A DNA stretch of 64,000 nucleotides from NCBI GenBank assembly GCA_039818345.1, contig JBCBUC010000010.1, forward strand, positions 43,784 through 107,783, in the 5' to 3' direction. Every line of letters starts with the position of its first letter. The stretch's first letter is position 1. Shown in pieces: positions 26,787 through 36,275 of this stretch. The stretch is from Parvularcula sp039818345 (GTDB taxonomy: Bacteria > Pseudomonadota > Alphaproteobacteria > Caulobacterales > Parvularculaceae). The notes under the pieces are model-generated. The model worked only from the letters and a program-made list of their open reading frames with translations, did no database searches and had not been told where the DNA came from. The translations under genes were made by a program, and so were the position numbers.

Positions 26787-26866
26787 AAGTCTCTCCTGAA
26801 AAGCGTTCGTCCGAGCCCCGTGATGTCTGCCGGTGCGTGCGTCTTTTCAAGCGCTTTGACACAGAT

Positions 26867-29800
26867 TCAGAGCATCAGCATGGCCCGTCTGCCGATACCA
26901 TAACTCGAGGAGTGTTGCCCGACCGTGACCGACGCCGCTCCTAGAGATGATATGGTCGCCAAAGGCGCTGTCGTCGAGAGTGTCTCGATCAGCGAGCCTG
27001 CGCTGTCGCGCACCTCAATGTCATAGCGCTCTTCCGCTTCACCGAGCGGGACATCACCTGGACCGAAGTGATCACCGCCGATGCGGGTGCGGCGAACCCA
27101 CGAGAGATCCCATTGGTTGCCATTGGCCGTCGCGCGTAAATGGCTCGGCGCGAGGGGCCTGGCACCGGAGCCAGTGAGCGTCGCCGAGAACGTCTGAACA
27201 GGATAAGCCCCAGGAGGCGCACCGGCGGGGCCAGCCTGTAGCGTTTCGGTGGTGCCCCAGCGATCGGCACTTAACGGGCGCGGCAGGGCGTCATCGAGGA
27301 GCACAAACCGCGCTCCGACGGGCGCACCGGCCGCTGCCTCTTCCTCCGTCCCAACCCGGCCGCGCAAGAGATTGGTGAGTTGGTAGGACCCGTCCTCCAA
27401 CAGCTTGGCGGACGCAAACTGCAAGACCTCCCATGCGCCTGTCTGGCTCATCACGGCACAAAGATGGGCGCCTTCCAAAACATCTGCCTCAGGAACACTG
27501 TTAAGACTGCCCGCTGGCAGGACGACGCGAAGGGTCGATGCCCGATCCCAGCGATGGCTCGGCCCAGCTGGTAGGGGATCAACCAGCGAGCCCATCAGCG
27601 ACTGCGCCGTTAACTGATCGACCTGCGGTGCGGTTGGACCACTCCCGCGATAAACAAGCACCTCCCCTGGCCAAGGCTCAGCGAACGCCGTCAGCCAAAG
27701 CTGCGCGCCCATCTCCCCATCCGGCAACAGAGGGATATCAAGTGGTTGAAAAAGAACGGCTCCAAAGCTGGCGGGCAGCGGGTCGGGGTCGCCTGCAAGA
27801 CCTTGATAGACTGGCGCGAACACGCCGCTTTCTGTCCGTACTGCGCGAAAGGAACGAAAGCCCGTTTCCTCTGTTGAGGTGATCCGTAGGGTGAGCGCAC
27901 CCTCCGCCCGCATGATCGTCAGGGCACTAGCGGGCTCAAGACCGTCCGCGATCAACGGCAGTCCGAATACCGATTGCTCGCGCATCACCCGCGCCTCCGC
28001 CAGGATCGCACGCGCTCGGCCCACCGCTTCGCCTTGCTCTAAGACGACCGATGTCCCGATGCGCAGGGTACGGCCTTCCGTCAGCGTCTCGTCCCGGGCC
28101 TCGGTGGTCTTAAGCTCATACCCGCTCAATTCATCCGCATAGGTGATGGCGAGGGCGGCGGGCAGCTCTGCGTCCTGGGCGCGGGTGGTCACGAAGACCG
28201 GGTCTTGGGTGAGGGCGCCCTCATCAACGATCAGCTCACCAATGCCGTCGCGCGGTTTGACAATCAAGGTGCCGCCGCGGGTGAACGCATCGAGCTGATA
28301 AAGATCAAGGAGCGGTTCAAGCGCAGCCCTGCCAGAGGTCGGCTCCGGGTTCATCACACCACTGACCAAACCATCGCAAGCCGAGGCATCGATCGATGTC
28401 ACACCCGATTGATAGGCGATTTTGGTGATCACGTCGGAGAGTTTCACCTTTCCTGCACGGCCAGTGATCCAATGCCCCGTGACCCAATTGTCCGCATCGG
28501 CCCAAACGTCTTGCCGTACTGGAAAGTCCGGATACGGTCTTGCATCCCAAGCGTAGACATAAAGCCGATCTGGATCGACCATCGACCCACCATAAACATT
28601 GCTCACGGGATTGTTGGTAGGATCATCCCAGTAAAGATGATGGGCCTCCAAAAGGGCACGCTGCGCGCGATCATCGCGCGAGCCATTGGAGAAGTAGGGC
28701 GGCGCCGACTCCGACGATTTGGGGTCAAGAAAGACATTGGGCTGGTTGGGCCCTTTGTCGATCGACGGACACCCGATTTCAGTAAACCGAAAGGGTTTCG
28801 ATTGAGGAACCCAAGGCGTGGTGGTTGTCTTGATACCGCCAATGCGTTCTTGATGCGCGTTCATCCACCATGACCATAAATCTTTGTACCGAAAGACCCA
28901 TGGTTCACCATATGCACCGTCCGTGATCGATGTTCGCGTCTGCGCAGTGCGATCAGAGGTGCTCGCATAGAACCAATCATACCCCTCACCGCCAGCAATA
29001 CCGCTTTGAAGATAGGCGATATCATAGGGACTTTGCGTAAAAGCGGCGTCCAGATGGCTGCTGCCGTCGCGCCAATCACTTAGCGGCATATAATTGTCGA
29101 TACCGATGAAATCGATATTGCTATCCGCCCACAGTGCATCGAGTGGGTAACGAATATCAGCCGTGCCCGGTGGTTGATATCCAAAGTACTCGGACCAATC
29201 GGCCCCATAGGAGATCTTGGTGTTAGGCAACAAAGCACGCACGTCGCTTGCAAGGTGTTGGAGACGCTCGGCGGCTCGCGCTCGATCCATATGATCGCGC
29301 AAAGGCGTAAGACCTCGAAGCTCTGAACCAAGAAGGAAGGATTCTACACCGCCTTCGCTCGCACAAAGGGAGGCGTAGTGAAGAACCATCACTTGATAGC
29401 GATCGAAAAAGGCGTCGACCTGCGTGCCGGCGGCGGCCGTTCCATCAGCTGATAAGGGATCCGCGGTGATCCTTCCGCGCCAAGGAAAAGCGCCCTGTTC
29501 GGCCGCACCATAGGGATCGGGCAATCCGTTTCCTGATGGGATATCCATCAGAATGAAGGGATGCATCATCACCTCAATGCCCCTCGCCTTTAAGTCGCGA
29601 ATCGCCCGTTTCACGCTGTCATCTGATGGTGTTCCGCCAAAGGATGGTTTGCCGTTTGTCTGACTGACTAGACGAGCCGTCTGTCGATTGAAACTTGCAA
29701 CAGACCAAGGAGCGGGCTCGCTTTCCCGCTCTCTATTCTCCACACCCGGAAGGATTTGACATTGGCCCGCCCGCAGATCATCGCCGAACCACGACACAAC

Positions 29801-30631
29801 CAGTGAGGCGGCCGCAATATGAGGCAACGTCGCCTCAAGCGCATCAAAGGAGGCAACGGCATCAGGTAAGCCCGTGCCGTTGTGCCGGTTAAGCGCCCGG
29901 GTGACGCCCTCCCCGCCGTTTTCGAAAACAATATCTGTGTCGTAAACCGCTTCACCAGAGCCTGGAATAATCGTCACGGCCCGGATAAGCTCTTCCATCG
30001 AAGAGGGGTCAGGCGCACCGACGGGGCACTCGATCTCAAAGTTAAATTGAGGAATTCGGTTGCCATAGGGCGCAAGCGGCAAGTCCTCAAAAACGATATA
30101 GGCAAGACCGCGATAGGCAGGCGCTGAACCCTGTTCAGCAGCGATGAGAGAATCAACGGCTTGGTCTTCGGTGCCATGATAAAGTCGATGCTCGATCTCA
30201 GAGAGGTTCACCGATCGACCATCCGCCCAGACTCGGCCGAGACGACGGAGCTCTCCTTCACAAAGCGCGATGGCAAGGGACACGGAGTAAAGATATTCCG
30301 TGGTTCGTGTCTCTACCGCTCTGCCGCCACCCTTGGCGCCACTGCTCGAGGTGGACGTCTTCGTTTCTTGTTTGACGGCAGACGCCCAAATGATCTGACC
30401 ACCGACTCGGCCTCGTCCATATAGACGAGGAATGCCGCCGCCTTCATTGGCGGTTAGCAGATGGATTTCGTCGAGCGTTCGCCCCTCGCTGACCCGGCGC
30501 ACAGGACCAAAGAGCAGGTTCGAGGTGCTTGCGGCCACCTGTTGGGCTGCGACTTGCGATGCAATGCGTACAGATTGGTTGAACGCTGCCGATCCTGCGG
30601 CTCGCGCTGTACTGACAACGGCTTGGTTCAT
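26867..30631 (-). CDS. GTA gp15 megatron / baseplate host-specificity protein
   Basis: 1254 residues, the largest GTA protein, at the tail tip. An N-terminal helical segment is followed by FGPVRRVSEGRTLDEIHLLT and a long central TIM-barrel-like region (from about residue 390 to 720, including GADWSEYFGY, DFIGIDNYMPL and RFTEIGCPSIDKGPNQ) that is characteristic of GTA gp15, then a phage tail-3 domain. ATG 30631 overlaps the gp14 stop (ATGA), which fixes the start; an upstream ATG at 30676 lies inside gp14. Expected to contact the recipient cell. Confidence 0.93.
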   Translation of the reverse strand: MNQAVVSTARAAGSAAFNQSVRIASQVAAQQVAASTSNLLFGPVRRVSEGRTLDEIHLLTANEGGGIPRLYGRGRVGGQIIWASAVKQETKTSTSSSGAKGGGRAVETRTTEYLYSVSLAIALCEGELRRLGRVWADGRSVNLSEIEHRLYHGTEDQAVDSLIAAEQGSAPAYRGLAYIVFEDLPLAPYGNRIPQFNFEIECPVGAPDPSSMEELIRAVTIIPGSGEAVYDTDIVFENGGEGVTRALNRHNGTGLPDAVASFDALEATLPHIAAASLVVSWFGDDLRAGQCQILPGVENRERESEPAPWSVASFNRQTARLVSQTNGKPSFGGTPSDDSVKRAIRDLKARGIEVMMHPFILMDIPSGNGLPDPYGAAEQGAFPWRGRITADPLSADGTAAAGTQVDAFFDRYQVMVLHYASLCASEGGVESFLLGSELRGLTPLRDHMDRARAAERLQHLASDVRALLPNTKISYGADWSEYFGYQPPGTADIRYPLDALWADSNIDFIGIDNYMPLSDWRDGSSHLDAAFTQSPYDIAYLQSGIAGGEGYDWFYASTSDRTAQTRTSITDGAYGEPWVFRYKDLWSWWMNAHQERIGGIKTTTTPWVPQSKPFRFTEIGCPSIDKGPNQPNVFLDPKSSESAPPYFSNGSRDDRAQRALLEAHHLYWDDPTNNPVSNVYGGSMVDPDRLYVYAWDARPYPDFPVRQDVWADADNWVTGHWITGRAGKVKLSDVITKIAYQSGVTSIDASACDGLVSGVMNPEPTSGRAALEPLLDLYQLDAFTRGGTLIVKPRDGIGELIVDEGALTQDPVFVTTRAQDAELPAALAITYADELSGYELKTTEARDETLTEGRTLRIGTSVVLEQGEAVGRARAILAEARVMREQSVFGLPLIADGLEPASALTIMRAEGALTLRITSTEETGFRSFRAVRTESGVFAPVYQGLAGDPDPLPASFGAVLFQPLDIPLLPDGEMGAQLWLTAFAEPWPGEVLVYRGSGPTAPQVDQLTAQSLMGSLVDPLPAGPSHRWDRASTLRVVLPAGSLNSVPEADVLEGAHLCAVMSQTGAWEVLQFASAKLLEDGSYQLTNLLRGRVGTEEEAAAGAPVGARFVLLDDALPRPLSADRWGTTETLQAGPAGAPPGAYPVQTFSATLTGSGARPLAPSHLRATANGNQWDLSWVRRTRIGGDHFGPGDVPLGEAEERYDIEVRDSAGSLIETLSTTAPLATISSLGAASVTVGQHSSSYGIGRRAMLML

Positions 30632-31074
30632 GAAGTCTCCGGAAAGGAAAAAGCAGCAGCAAGTCGTCTCTGCCAATACCGGCTAAACGCCGTGATGATC
30701 ACGCCGCGCCCATGATAGGCGTGAATGAATTGATCCGCCTCCAGCACAATACCGCAATGACTGATCGGTGCATGGCGGTTGAGACGAAAAAGGACGACAT
30801 CCCCAAGCCGTGGCGTGTCGGTCTTTTGTAAATGCCGCTGCGCGGCGCTTAGGAGCGGCTCGCCCTCACCCCATTGGCGGGGCGAGGGCCGATAGGGCGG
30901 CGGAACTTCTGAAACTGTACTGTATAATGATTGGTGTACCCCGCGTATAAGACCCAAGCAGTCCGCCCCCTGGCCTTTGGCTGATGCCTGGTGCCGATAG
31001 GGCGTGGACAACCAGCTTAATGCCTCCCTCACGATATGAGACCGAAGGCGGCGGTCATCTTCGTTAGATGTCAT
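30628..31074 (-). CDS. GTA gp14 NlpC/P60 cell-wall peptidase
   Basis: 148 residues. Papain-like NlpC/P60 peptidase: catalytic Cys in GADCLGLIRGV and catalytic His in HAPISHCGIVL, with a later His in QFIHAYHGRG. Start at 31074 (MTSNEDD) has AGGAGG upstream and overlaps the gp13 stop (ATGA). In RcGTA this protein sits at the tail tip and cuts peptidoglycan as DNA is delivered. The upstream in-frame ATG at 31167 is inside gp13 and is rejected. Confidence 0.92.
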   Translation of the reverse strand: MTSNEDDRRLRSHIVREALSWLSTPYRHQASAKGQGADCLGLIRGVHQSLYSTVSEVPPPYRPSPRQWGEGEPLLSAAQRHLQKTDTPRLGDVVLFRLNRHAPISHCGIVLEADQFIHAYHGRGVIITAFSRYWQRRLAAAFSFPETS

Positions 31075-31928
31075 CCCTCGCCTCCTGTTTGAACAGCCAA
31101 CACATTTGTTCCCGGAATATCGGGAAACCCACGAAAAGAAGCGCTGTTGGAAAAGCGATCTCTGCACGTGGAAAACCGTTTATCGCATCCCGCCGTAAGC
31201 CTCAGCGCTTCGCCCGCCTGAAGAACGAGAGGGAACGATTCCCAAAGGGTAATCTCAGCAACGCTGCCGTTCACACTATGGGAACGAATGGTTCGTTTGA
31301 CCCCAAGAAGAGCACCGCTCATCGGTGTGACAGTCCCGCCGATGAGGACACCCGCCTCCACCGAAACCCCAGAGATCGTTATGCTGAGGCCATTGACGCT
31401 CTCAACAACGCCGTCGCTCGTGAAGGACGGTGATCCGAGATCAACCCCGCAACGCGTGTCACCCAGCTGCGCGTCGCAGCTTTTTTGATAGATCCGTCCA
31501 GTGATTTTTCCGAGTGCATGGGTTTGCCCGCGATACTCAAGACGAAGCACCGCATCTTGCCGCGCCACCTCACCGATTGCCCCTCCGGTCAAAAGGAGTC
31601 GAGCGGTAACGTCCTCAAAATCGACACGCCACAGCTCGGCTCGGGCAAAGGCATAGCGATCAGCGTCCACATCTTCCGCTGTGAGTCCCCCAACCGACGT
31701 TCCGCTGATGATCTCGGCATGATCAGGCGCGAGACCTGCGGTCATCGTTAATCCCGTCACGGTCATTCCGGGATTTGACTGGAACAGCGTCCCGCCAAAG
31801 CTCAGGTCGCGATCATGATCGGTCAAACCAATCTCAACACCATCCACACGCGTGATACGCAGGCATAAACAGAGTGACGCGCCTTGCAGGCCGAAGCGCT
31901 GCTGCGTGTAGGGATCGATGATCCTCAC
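31071..31928 (-). CDS. GTA gp13 tail hub protein (DUF2163)
   Basis: 285 residues, GTG start overlapping the gp12 stop (GTGA). DUF2163 family. Four clustered cysteines near the C-terminal half (KSCDAQLGDTRCGVD and AGCDKRFSTCRDRF) match the iron-sulphur site reported in the RcGTA hub. Ends with FRGFPDIPG, a typical gp13 tail. Forms the tail hub on which gp14 and gp15 assemble. Confidence 0.92.
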   Translation of the reverse strand: MRIIDPYTQQRFGLQGASLCLCLRITRVDGVEIGLTDHDRDLSFGGTLFQSNPGMTVTGLTMTAGLAPDHAEIISGTSVGGLTAEDVDADRYAFARAELWRVDFEDVTARLLLTGGAIGEVARQDAVLRLEYRGQTHALGKITGRIYQKSCDAQLGDTRCGVDLGSPSFTSDGVVESVNGLSITISGVSVEAGVLIGGTVTPMSGALLGVKRTIRSHSVNGSVAEITLWESFPLVLQAGEALRLTAGCDKRFSTCRDRFSNSASFRGFPDIPGTNVLAVQTGGEG

Positions 31929-32560
31929 AAGCGAACCTCACGTAGAACGACCGACGATAAGGCTGCACCTTGGGCACCGATCGAAAACGACAGATCATCG
32001 CTATCGAACCGAACCGGCACGTCAAAAAGAAAGCCGGCGGTGACCGATGCGCCCTGGCCGGGGGCTGTGCTCAACACAGCGGACAAGCCATCTGCACTGA
32101 TTACCATATTCCCAGGCGAAACAGTGATCCCGTCAACCGCAACGAGCAATGACGATTGATCAACCAAATCGATGATGCGGCTGACCGTGTACGGTGCTGA
32201 CCCATAGGTCTTTGTCAAAGGATATACCGTCGTCACTCCATCGCCCGTCCCGATCGATTGGTCCGTAGGCGATGGCGCCGCATTTCCCGGTGCCGAGCTG
32301 TGATCGAGGGGATCACGGAATCGGAAGGCGTAACGGCGCCCCTGCCGAGCCTGAAAGAAGGCCTGCAAAAGATCTGCCTGCACCAAATCGGTGACCCCGC
32401 CGGCTACATCCCATTGCCGCAACGCCTCTGACCAACGGGTCTGCCGGACCTCTCCGCCCGAGGCGAGCGGTGTTACTTCGGTCTGGAACCTTGGGCCACC
32501 GGTCGCACCAGTCGTTATAGTCAGGGGAAAGAGGATATCATGAAACCCAGGCTTATCCAT
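31925..32560 (-). CDS. GTA gp12 distal tail protein (DUF2460)
   Basis: 211 residues of the DUF2460/TIGR02217 family: FHDILFPLTITTGATGG and FQTEVTPLASG near the start, RYAFRFRDPLDHS in the middle, GFLFDVPVRFDSDDL near the end. ATG at 32560 lies 8 bases inside the end of the upstream short tape-measure candidate. The ring it forms caps the tail tube at the distal end. Confidence 0.92.
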   Translation of the reverse strand: MDKPGFHDILFPLTITTGATGGPRFQTEVTPLASGGEVRQTRWSEALRQWDVAGGVTDLVQADLLQAFFQARQGRRYAFRFRDPLDHSSAPGNAAPSPTDQSIGTGDGVTTVYPLTKTYGSAPYTVSRIIDLVDQSSLLVAVDGITVSPGNMVISADGLSAVLSTAPGQGASVTAGFLFDVPVRFDSDDLSFSIGAQGAALSSVVLREVRL

Positions 32561-32888
32561 TTCGAAGCTCCCGCCGGATCAAGTCGCCCAACGCATCTCC
32601 TCCGGTTTCGGCCGCTGATTGCGTCCCTGCTCCAACACTCCGATCGATCGTGGAGCTGACAAGCCGTTCTGCTGCGAGCCGTGTGAGGTCCTCAAGAATA
32701 CCGTCGACCATGTCACGCATGACGTTTCGGCTATCGCTAGAAAGACGAACAAGCTCATCTTCGATGGAGCGGCTCATTTCCGTGAACGTTGCTTCAATAA
32801 GTTCACTCAGTGGACCGAGCTGTTCTGCCGCGGCCGTGACGACTTCATTATCGGTGGATAGTCCCGATGTCGGTTCGGTATCGCTCAT
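32553..32888 (-). CDS. Very short tape-measure candidate (gp11-like)
   Basis: 111 residues, helical, no signal peptide or membrane segment. It occupies the position where GTA clusters have gp10, gp10.1 and gp11. The stretch NVMRDMVDGILEDLTRLAAE resembles the C-terminal part of GTA/lambda-like tape measures, but the long N-terminal ruler region is missing (RcGTA gp11 is about twice as long). CAGGAG overlapping the gp9 stop gives it a proper ribosome-binding site, so it looks expressed. Identification is by position and weak similarity only; it could instead be a novel small tail protein. Confidence 0.55.
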   Translation of the reverse strand: MSDTEPTSGLSTDNEVVTAAAEQLGPLSELIEATFTEMSRSIEDELVRLSSDSRNVMRDMVDGILEDLTRLAAERLVSSTIDRSVGAGTQSAAETGGDALGDLIRRELRNG

Positions 32889-32900
32889 TGCCCGCTCCTG

Positions 32901-33308
32901 CTAAGCTTGCGGTGTGAAGGTGACCACGCCTGACGAAGAAAGGCGGAGACTGAACATGATCTCTTCTTCAGACTGTCCTGTAAGGTTCAGTGTCGTGATA
33001 AAGTAGGTACCTTTCCACGTCCCCTCACCTGGAAGAGTGAGCGCGAACGCTGGCGCGGTGGCGGCAAGCAGATGGTTGCGCACAGCTGCCATGGCTGAAC
33101 CTGACACGAAGACACCAGATGCACGAAGATCAATCGCTAGCGGACGGTCAAGAACAGCCGCACTGCGCCAACCCGAACCCGCGGCCTGGGTCGTGTCCGT
33201 AAGGGGACGACTGAGCGACAGCTCGTACCGGCGCAACGCTGCCAAGAGGTTAGGCGAGCCATTGTCAATCAAACTGAGTGACGCCTGGTCCGCAGCAATC
33301 AAACTCAT
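32901..33308 (-). CDS. GTA gp9 major tail protein
   Basis: 135 residues, phage major-tail-protein family (TP901-1/TIGR02126-like). Features: SGVFVSGSAMAAVRNHLLAA and the C-terminal WKGTYFITTLNLTGQSEEE / FSLRLSSSGVVTFTP typical of tail-tube subunits. ATG overlaps the gp8 stop. Polymerises into the tail tube; its polymer length is normally set by the tape measure, which here is unusually short. Confidence 0.9.
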   Translation of the reverse strand: MSLIAADQASLSLIDNGSPNLLAALRRYELSLSRPLTDTTQAAGSGWRSAAVLDRPLAIDLRASGVFVSGSAMAAVRNHLLAATAPAFALTLPGEGTWKGTYFITTLNLTGQSEEEIMFSLRLSSSGVVTFTPQA

Positions 33309-33733
33309 GCTGCCTCAGAATAATTGCTCGGCACAGTGAGCAAACGGTAGCGCATCGTGCCTTGGTACGTATCTGGTTCTCGGTGACGTAGGTGATCCTC
33401 AAAGATCAGCCGTGATTGGATCAACGAATGCCCCTCTAAAGTGAGAGATCCGTTGTGCAAAACCGCCCTAACCGCATCGGCAATCGCCTTACACTCTTGC
33501 CTTCCGCCCCAGCGTGAAAATGCCGTGATACGGATCATATGTTCAAACCCGCCATCGATGCCGCCATAGGGAAAGAGTTGGCCTGCACCGATCTGCACGA
33601 ATGGAAAGATCGTGTCCGAAGGGATTGAATCGTAAACCCTGGCTGGAACACCGAGGATCGATTGAAGATCTGTGTCGCTCGTCAGTGCCGTATACAGCGC
33701 CGTTTGGAGCGACCAAGCAGCATCAGAGTTCAT
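33305..33733 (-). CDS. GTA gp8 tail terminator (DUF3168)
   Basis: 142 residues. DUF3168 hallmarks: WSLQTALYTALTSDTDLQSI, PARVYDSIPSDTIFPFVQIG and ITAFSRWGGRQECKAIADAV. ATG overlaps the gp7 stop (ATGA). Caps the proximal end of the tail tube and joins it to the head connector. Confidence 0.93.
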   Translation of the reverse strand: MNSDAAWSLQTALYTALTSDTDLQSILGVPARVYDSIPSDTIFPFVQIGAGQLFPYGGIDGGFEHMIRITAFSRWGGRQECKAIADAVRAVLHNGSLTLEGHSLIQSRLIFEDHLRHREPDTYQGTMRYRLLTVPSNYSEAA

Positions 33734-34047
33734 TGCACGGTCTCCTCTCCTACGATCCGTATGAAGCGGCCTTTTTGATCTTCGTCTTGGATATCGGTGA
33801 TCCGATAGTGCTGACCTTTGTGCACAAGACGCATTTCAAAGACGAGGTCACTCCGTGAGCGAATGATAAACCGCTTGCGTCGGCGATAAGCGATCATCTC
33901 CGTGCTGCGATCGCGCACCGCACGCTGGCCCTGGGTTTGGGCCGCGACATCACCGACCGACTGATAGCTAAAGCTATAGCCGCCGCCGCCATCGCTGATC
34001 CTTGTGGGTTTCAGAATTTCCACACGATCCCTTAACGCACCAATCAT
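33730..34047 (-). CDS. GTA gp7 head-closure / head-tail adaptor protein
   Basis: 105 residues of the phage head-tail joining family: ALRDRVEILKPTRISDGGG at the start, AQTQGQRAVRDRSTEMIAYR in the middle, HYRITDIQDEDQKGRF near the end. ATG overlaps the gp6 stop. Closes the portal after DNA packaging and links it to the tail. Confidence 0.92.
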   Translation of the reverse strand: MIGALRDRVEILKPTRISDGGGGYSFSYQSVGDVAAQTQGQRAVRDRSTEMIAYRRRKRFIIRSRSDLVFEMRLVHKGQHYRITDIQDEDQKGRFIRIVGEETVQ

Positions 34048-34598
34048 AACCGCGCCTCCCGAAACCCTTGAAGAAGCGCTTCAGCGCCCTGCGGTAAGGC
34101 AACATAGCGCCCTTCCGCCACCGCTTCTCTGTTCTCGTAATAATGAGCAGCAAGGAGGATCGTCGCGCGCACTAGGTCATCGGGCACCTTGGTTGGATCC
34201 GCTGTCCCAGCCGTAAAGGTGATCCGAAGCTCACGGAGCTCTTCCCCGCCTGACTGACACGGCGCTGTGACTTCGACGGTTTGAGGTTTTGACCGAATGA
34301 AACGCCATTCTGTGGTGGAAGAGAAATCCCCTTCTCCATAGGCGACATCCACTGCAGTCACCCCTGTGACTATCCCCGGTCTCAGAGCGATCGGTTTATC
34401 TGTGTACCCTTGATGGACAAGCTGCCATGTCTGGCTAAGCATCGCGAGACCCAAACGCCGTTCAATAAACCGGCGCGCTGTTTGCCCAAGCTCCATCACC
34501 AGGTCATCGTCAACCGTATGGTCAACACGAAGGGCTGCCTTCAACTCTGTCAGCGTGAAGGGTTCAATCGATGGCGGGGTGATGAGCTCGAACAACAT
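34044..34598 (-). CDS. GTA gp6 head-tail connector
   Basis: 184 residues of the phage connector (gp6/phiE125 gp8-like) family: PFTLTELKAALRVDHTVDDD, a helix ending ARRFIERRLGL, the beta insertion around ITGVTAVD-like RPGIVTGVTAVDV, and the C-terminal helix LVRATILLAAHYYENREAV. ATG at 34598, 18 bases after the capsid stop. Sits below the portal ring. Confidence 0.92.
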   Translation of the reverse strand: MLFELITPPSIEPFTLTELKAALRVDHTVDDDLVMELGQTARRFIERRLGLAMLSQTWQLVHQGYTDKPIALRPGIVTGVTAVDVAYGEGDFSSTTEWRFIRSKPQTVEVTAPCQSGGEELRELRITFTAGTADPTKVPDDLVRATILLAAHYYENREAVAEGRYVALPQGAEALLQGFREARL

Positions 34599-34616
34599 AG
34601 CGTCCTCGGATGATCC

Positions 34617-35804
34617 TTACACGGTGCGCAGGAGTTTGATGGCTGCGTGATCTTGCACACCGCCGCCGACGCGCTTAGTGGTGTAGAACAGCACGTATGG
34701 TTTTGCGCTGAAGGGATCGCGGAGGACTTGAACGCCGCGGCGATCGACAATGAGATAGCCTGAAGCAAAATCGCCAAAGGCCACTGCGTCGTTTGATCCG
34801 CCGACGTCAGGCATCGCCTCGATCTCGCTGACCGGATATCCGAGCAGCGTTGCTGGCTGACCAGCCGTCAGACCAGGTGCCCAAAGATAATTCCCATCGC
34901 TGTCCTTGAGTTTCCGGATAGCTTCAGCTGTTTTCCGGTTAAAGAGGAACCGGCCATTACTTCTGTACTTCGCCTCAAGAGTGTAGATCAGTTCGATCAA
35001 TGCATCCCCGTCGAGCGTCGCGGACACCGTCCCGATCTGCGTCGCGGTTCGCGATGGATCGGGTGCGGATGGTGATTGTAAGAGGCCGAGGGGCTGGTTT
35101 GTCCCGGTGCCGTTCACAAAAGCGGCTGTCTCTGCATCGGCAAACGTTCCGCGTACTTCTGCAGCGATCCACGCCTCGATATCAACAGCGCTGTCTTCAA
35201 GGAGCTGCGGTGTCGCAGCAGGCATGGCGTAGATCTCGCCTGTCTTGAATTCAATCGCCGCGATTGTTGGGGTGGTGGTTTCAGGACGCGCCGCCGTCTC
35301 GCCAACCCAGCCCGACGCAAATGGCGCTTCGTTGATGGCCACGCGATAGCTGCCCGATGTGATTTGCCGAACGCTCGCAAAGTTTCGGAAGGGCGAGACT
35401 TCCGTCAGTGCTCGATCGATCGTCGATTCAATCGTCACGGGCACGGTGTAACCACCGTCAGCATCAGTCGATGACGATAGCGACTTTTCCTCGGGCGCAG
35501 AGAGGATACCCGCGCGCATATATTGCTCAAAAGCGCGCTTGTGCTCCTCAGCTTCTGGTGCGTCACGGCCGACTTGATTATGGCGCAGGATGTTGATGGC
35601 CATGCGGTCAAGCGCCGTTTTCTGTTCTTGGAGCGTCACCTCGATACGACGGATCTTGTCGTCTTGGAGCGGATCAGCGTGACCGCGTTTTTCGATAGCG
35701 TCGAGACGCGCATCGTTGTCGGCCTTGAAGACTTCAAAAGTGTGGAGAAGGTCTTGAGAGGCCGCCTTCTCTTCCACGTTTTGGTGTTTGGTTTCGATGG
35801 TCAT
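34617..35804 (-). CDS. GTA gp5 major capsid protein (HK97 fold)
   Basis: 395 residues. Residues 1-110 are helical and charged (scaffold-like delta region, removed by gp4 in the family). The mature capsid probably begins near the SSSTDADGGYTVPV segment; HK97-fold signatures include RALTEVSPFRNFASVRQI, LLEDSAVDIEAWIAAEV (E-loop/spine helix), ETAAFVNGTGTNQPLGLL and KPYVLFYTTKRVGGGVQ at the end. Forms the particle shell that holds a few kb of host DNA. Confidence 0.95.
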   Translation of the reverse strand: MTIETKHQNVEEKAASQDLLHTFEVFKADNDARLDAIEKRGHADPLQDDKIRRIEVTLQEQKTALDRMAINILRHNQVGRDAPEAEEHKRAFEQYMRAGILSAPEEKSLSSSTDADGGYTVPVTIESTIDRALTEVSPFRNFASVRQITSGSYRVAINEAPFASGWVGETAARPETTTPTIAAIEFKTGEIYAMPAATPQLLEDSAVDIEAWIAAEVRGTFADAETAAFVNGTGTNQPLGLLQSPSAPDPSRTATQIGTVSATLDGDALIELIYTLEAKYRSNGRFLFNRKTAEAIRKLKDSDGNYLWAPGLTAGQPATLLGYPVSEIEAMPDVGGSNDAVAFGDFASGYLIVDRRGVQVLRDPFSAKPYVLFYTTKRVGGGVQDHAAIKLLRTV

Positions 35805-35813
35805 ATCTAGTCC

Positions 35814-36275
35814 TTATGATGACAAAAGATTGCGGGGGAGGCGTTCACCGGCTTCTGACACGCGAGCTATGCGCGCCGAAGGAGACATCGGGAAAGTCAC
35901 GATAGAGACTTCCCAAAGATCGATCGCCATCAACATACGGCCGCCTTGCCGTGTGCTCTTGGCACGACGTGTTTTAAAACCGATAGAAAGCCCATCAAGT
36001 GCGCCGCCGCGGACGAGGCGGTAGACTTGCGCACCGTCATCGACATCGAGGAACAAATGCCCTCTAACCAAAAGGCCTGTGCTGTCCTCACGAAGTTCTG
36101 TCCAACGACCAATGGGTTTCTCCACCTTATGCTGATAAAGCATTCTAATCGGACACGCGGCCGCGGGGATAAGATCTGGACGAAAGGCACCGGGTAGGAT
36201 GCGATCACCAGTGAGATCAGTCTGTCCGAAGACTGCTGCGTAACCTTCGATCTCGGCGCGGTTGGCTGGAATCAC
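35814..36275 (-). CDS. GTA gp4 HK97-type prohead protease
   Basis: 153 residues, GTG start overlapping the gp3.5 stop (GTGA). Caudovirus prohead serine protease: EGYAAVFGQTDLTGDRILPG, the catalytic His in MLYQHKVEKPIG, the catalytic Ser in LDGLSIGFKTRRA, and ELWEVSIVTFPM-like LWEVSIVTFPMSPSARI. Cleaves the capsid delta domain during maturation. Confidence 0.93.
   Translation of the reverse strand: MIPANRAEIEGYAAVFGQTDLTGDRILPGAFRPDLIPAAACPIRMLYQHKVEKPIGRWTELREDSTGLLVRGHLFLDVDDGAQVYRLVRGGALDGLSIGFKTRRAKSTRQGGRMLMAIDLWEVSIVTFPMSPSARIARVSEAGERLPRNLLSS

Noticed and set aside
28205..28873. 222-codon plus-strand ORF opposite GTA gp15
   Set aside because: Shadow of a conserved GTA gene; no plausible product.
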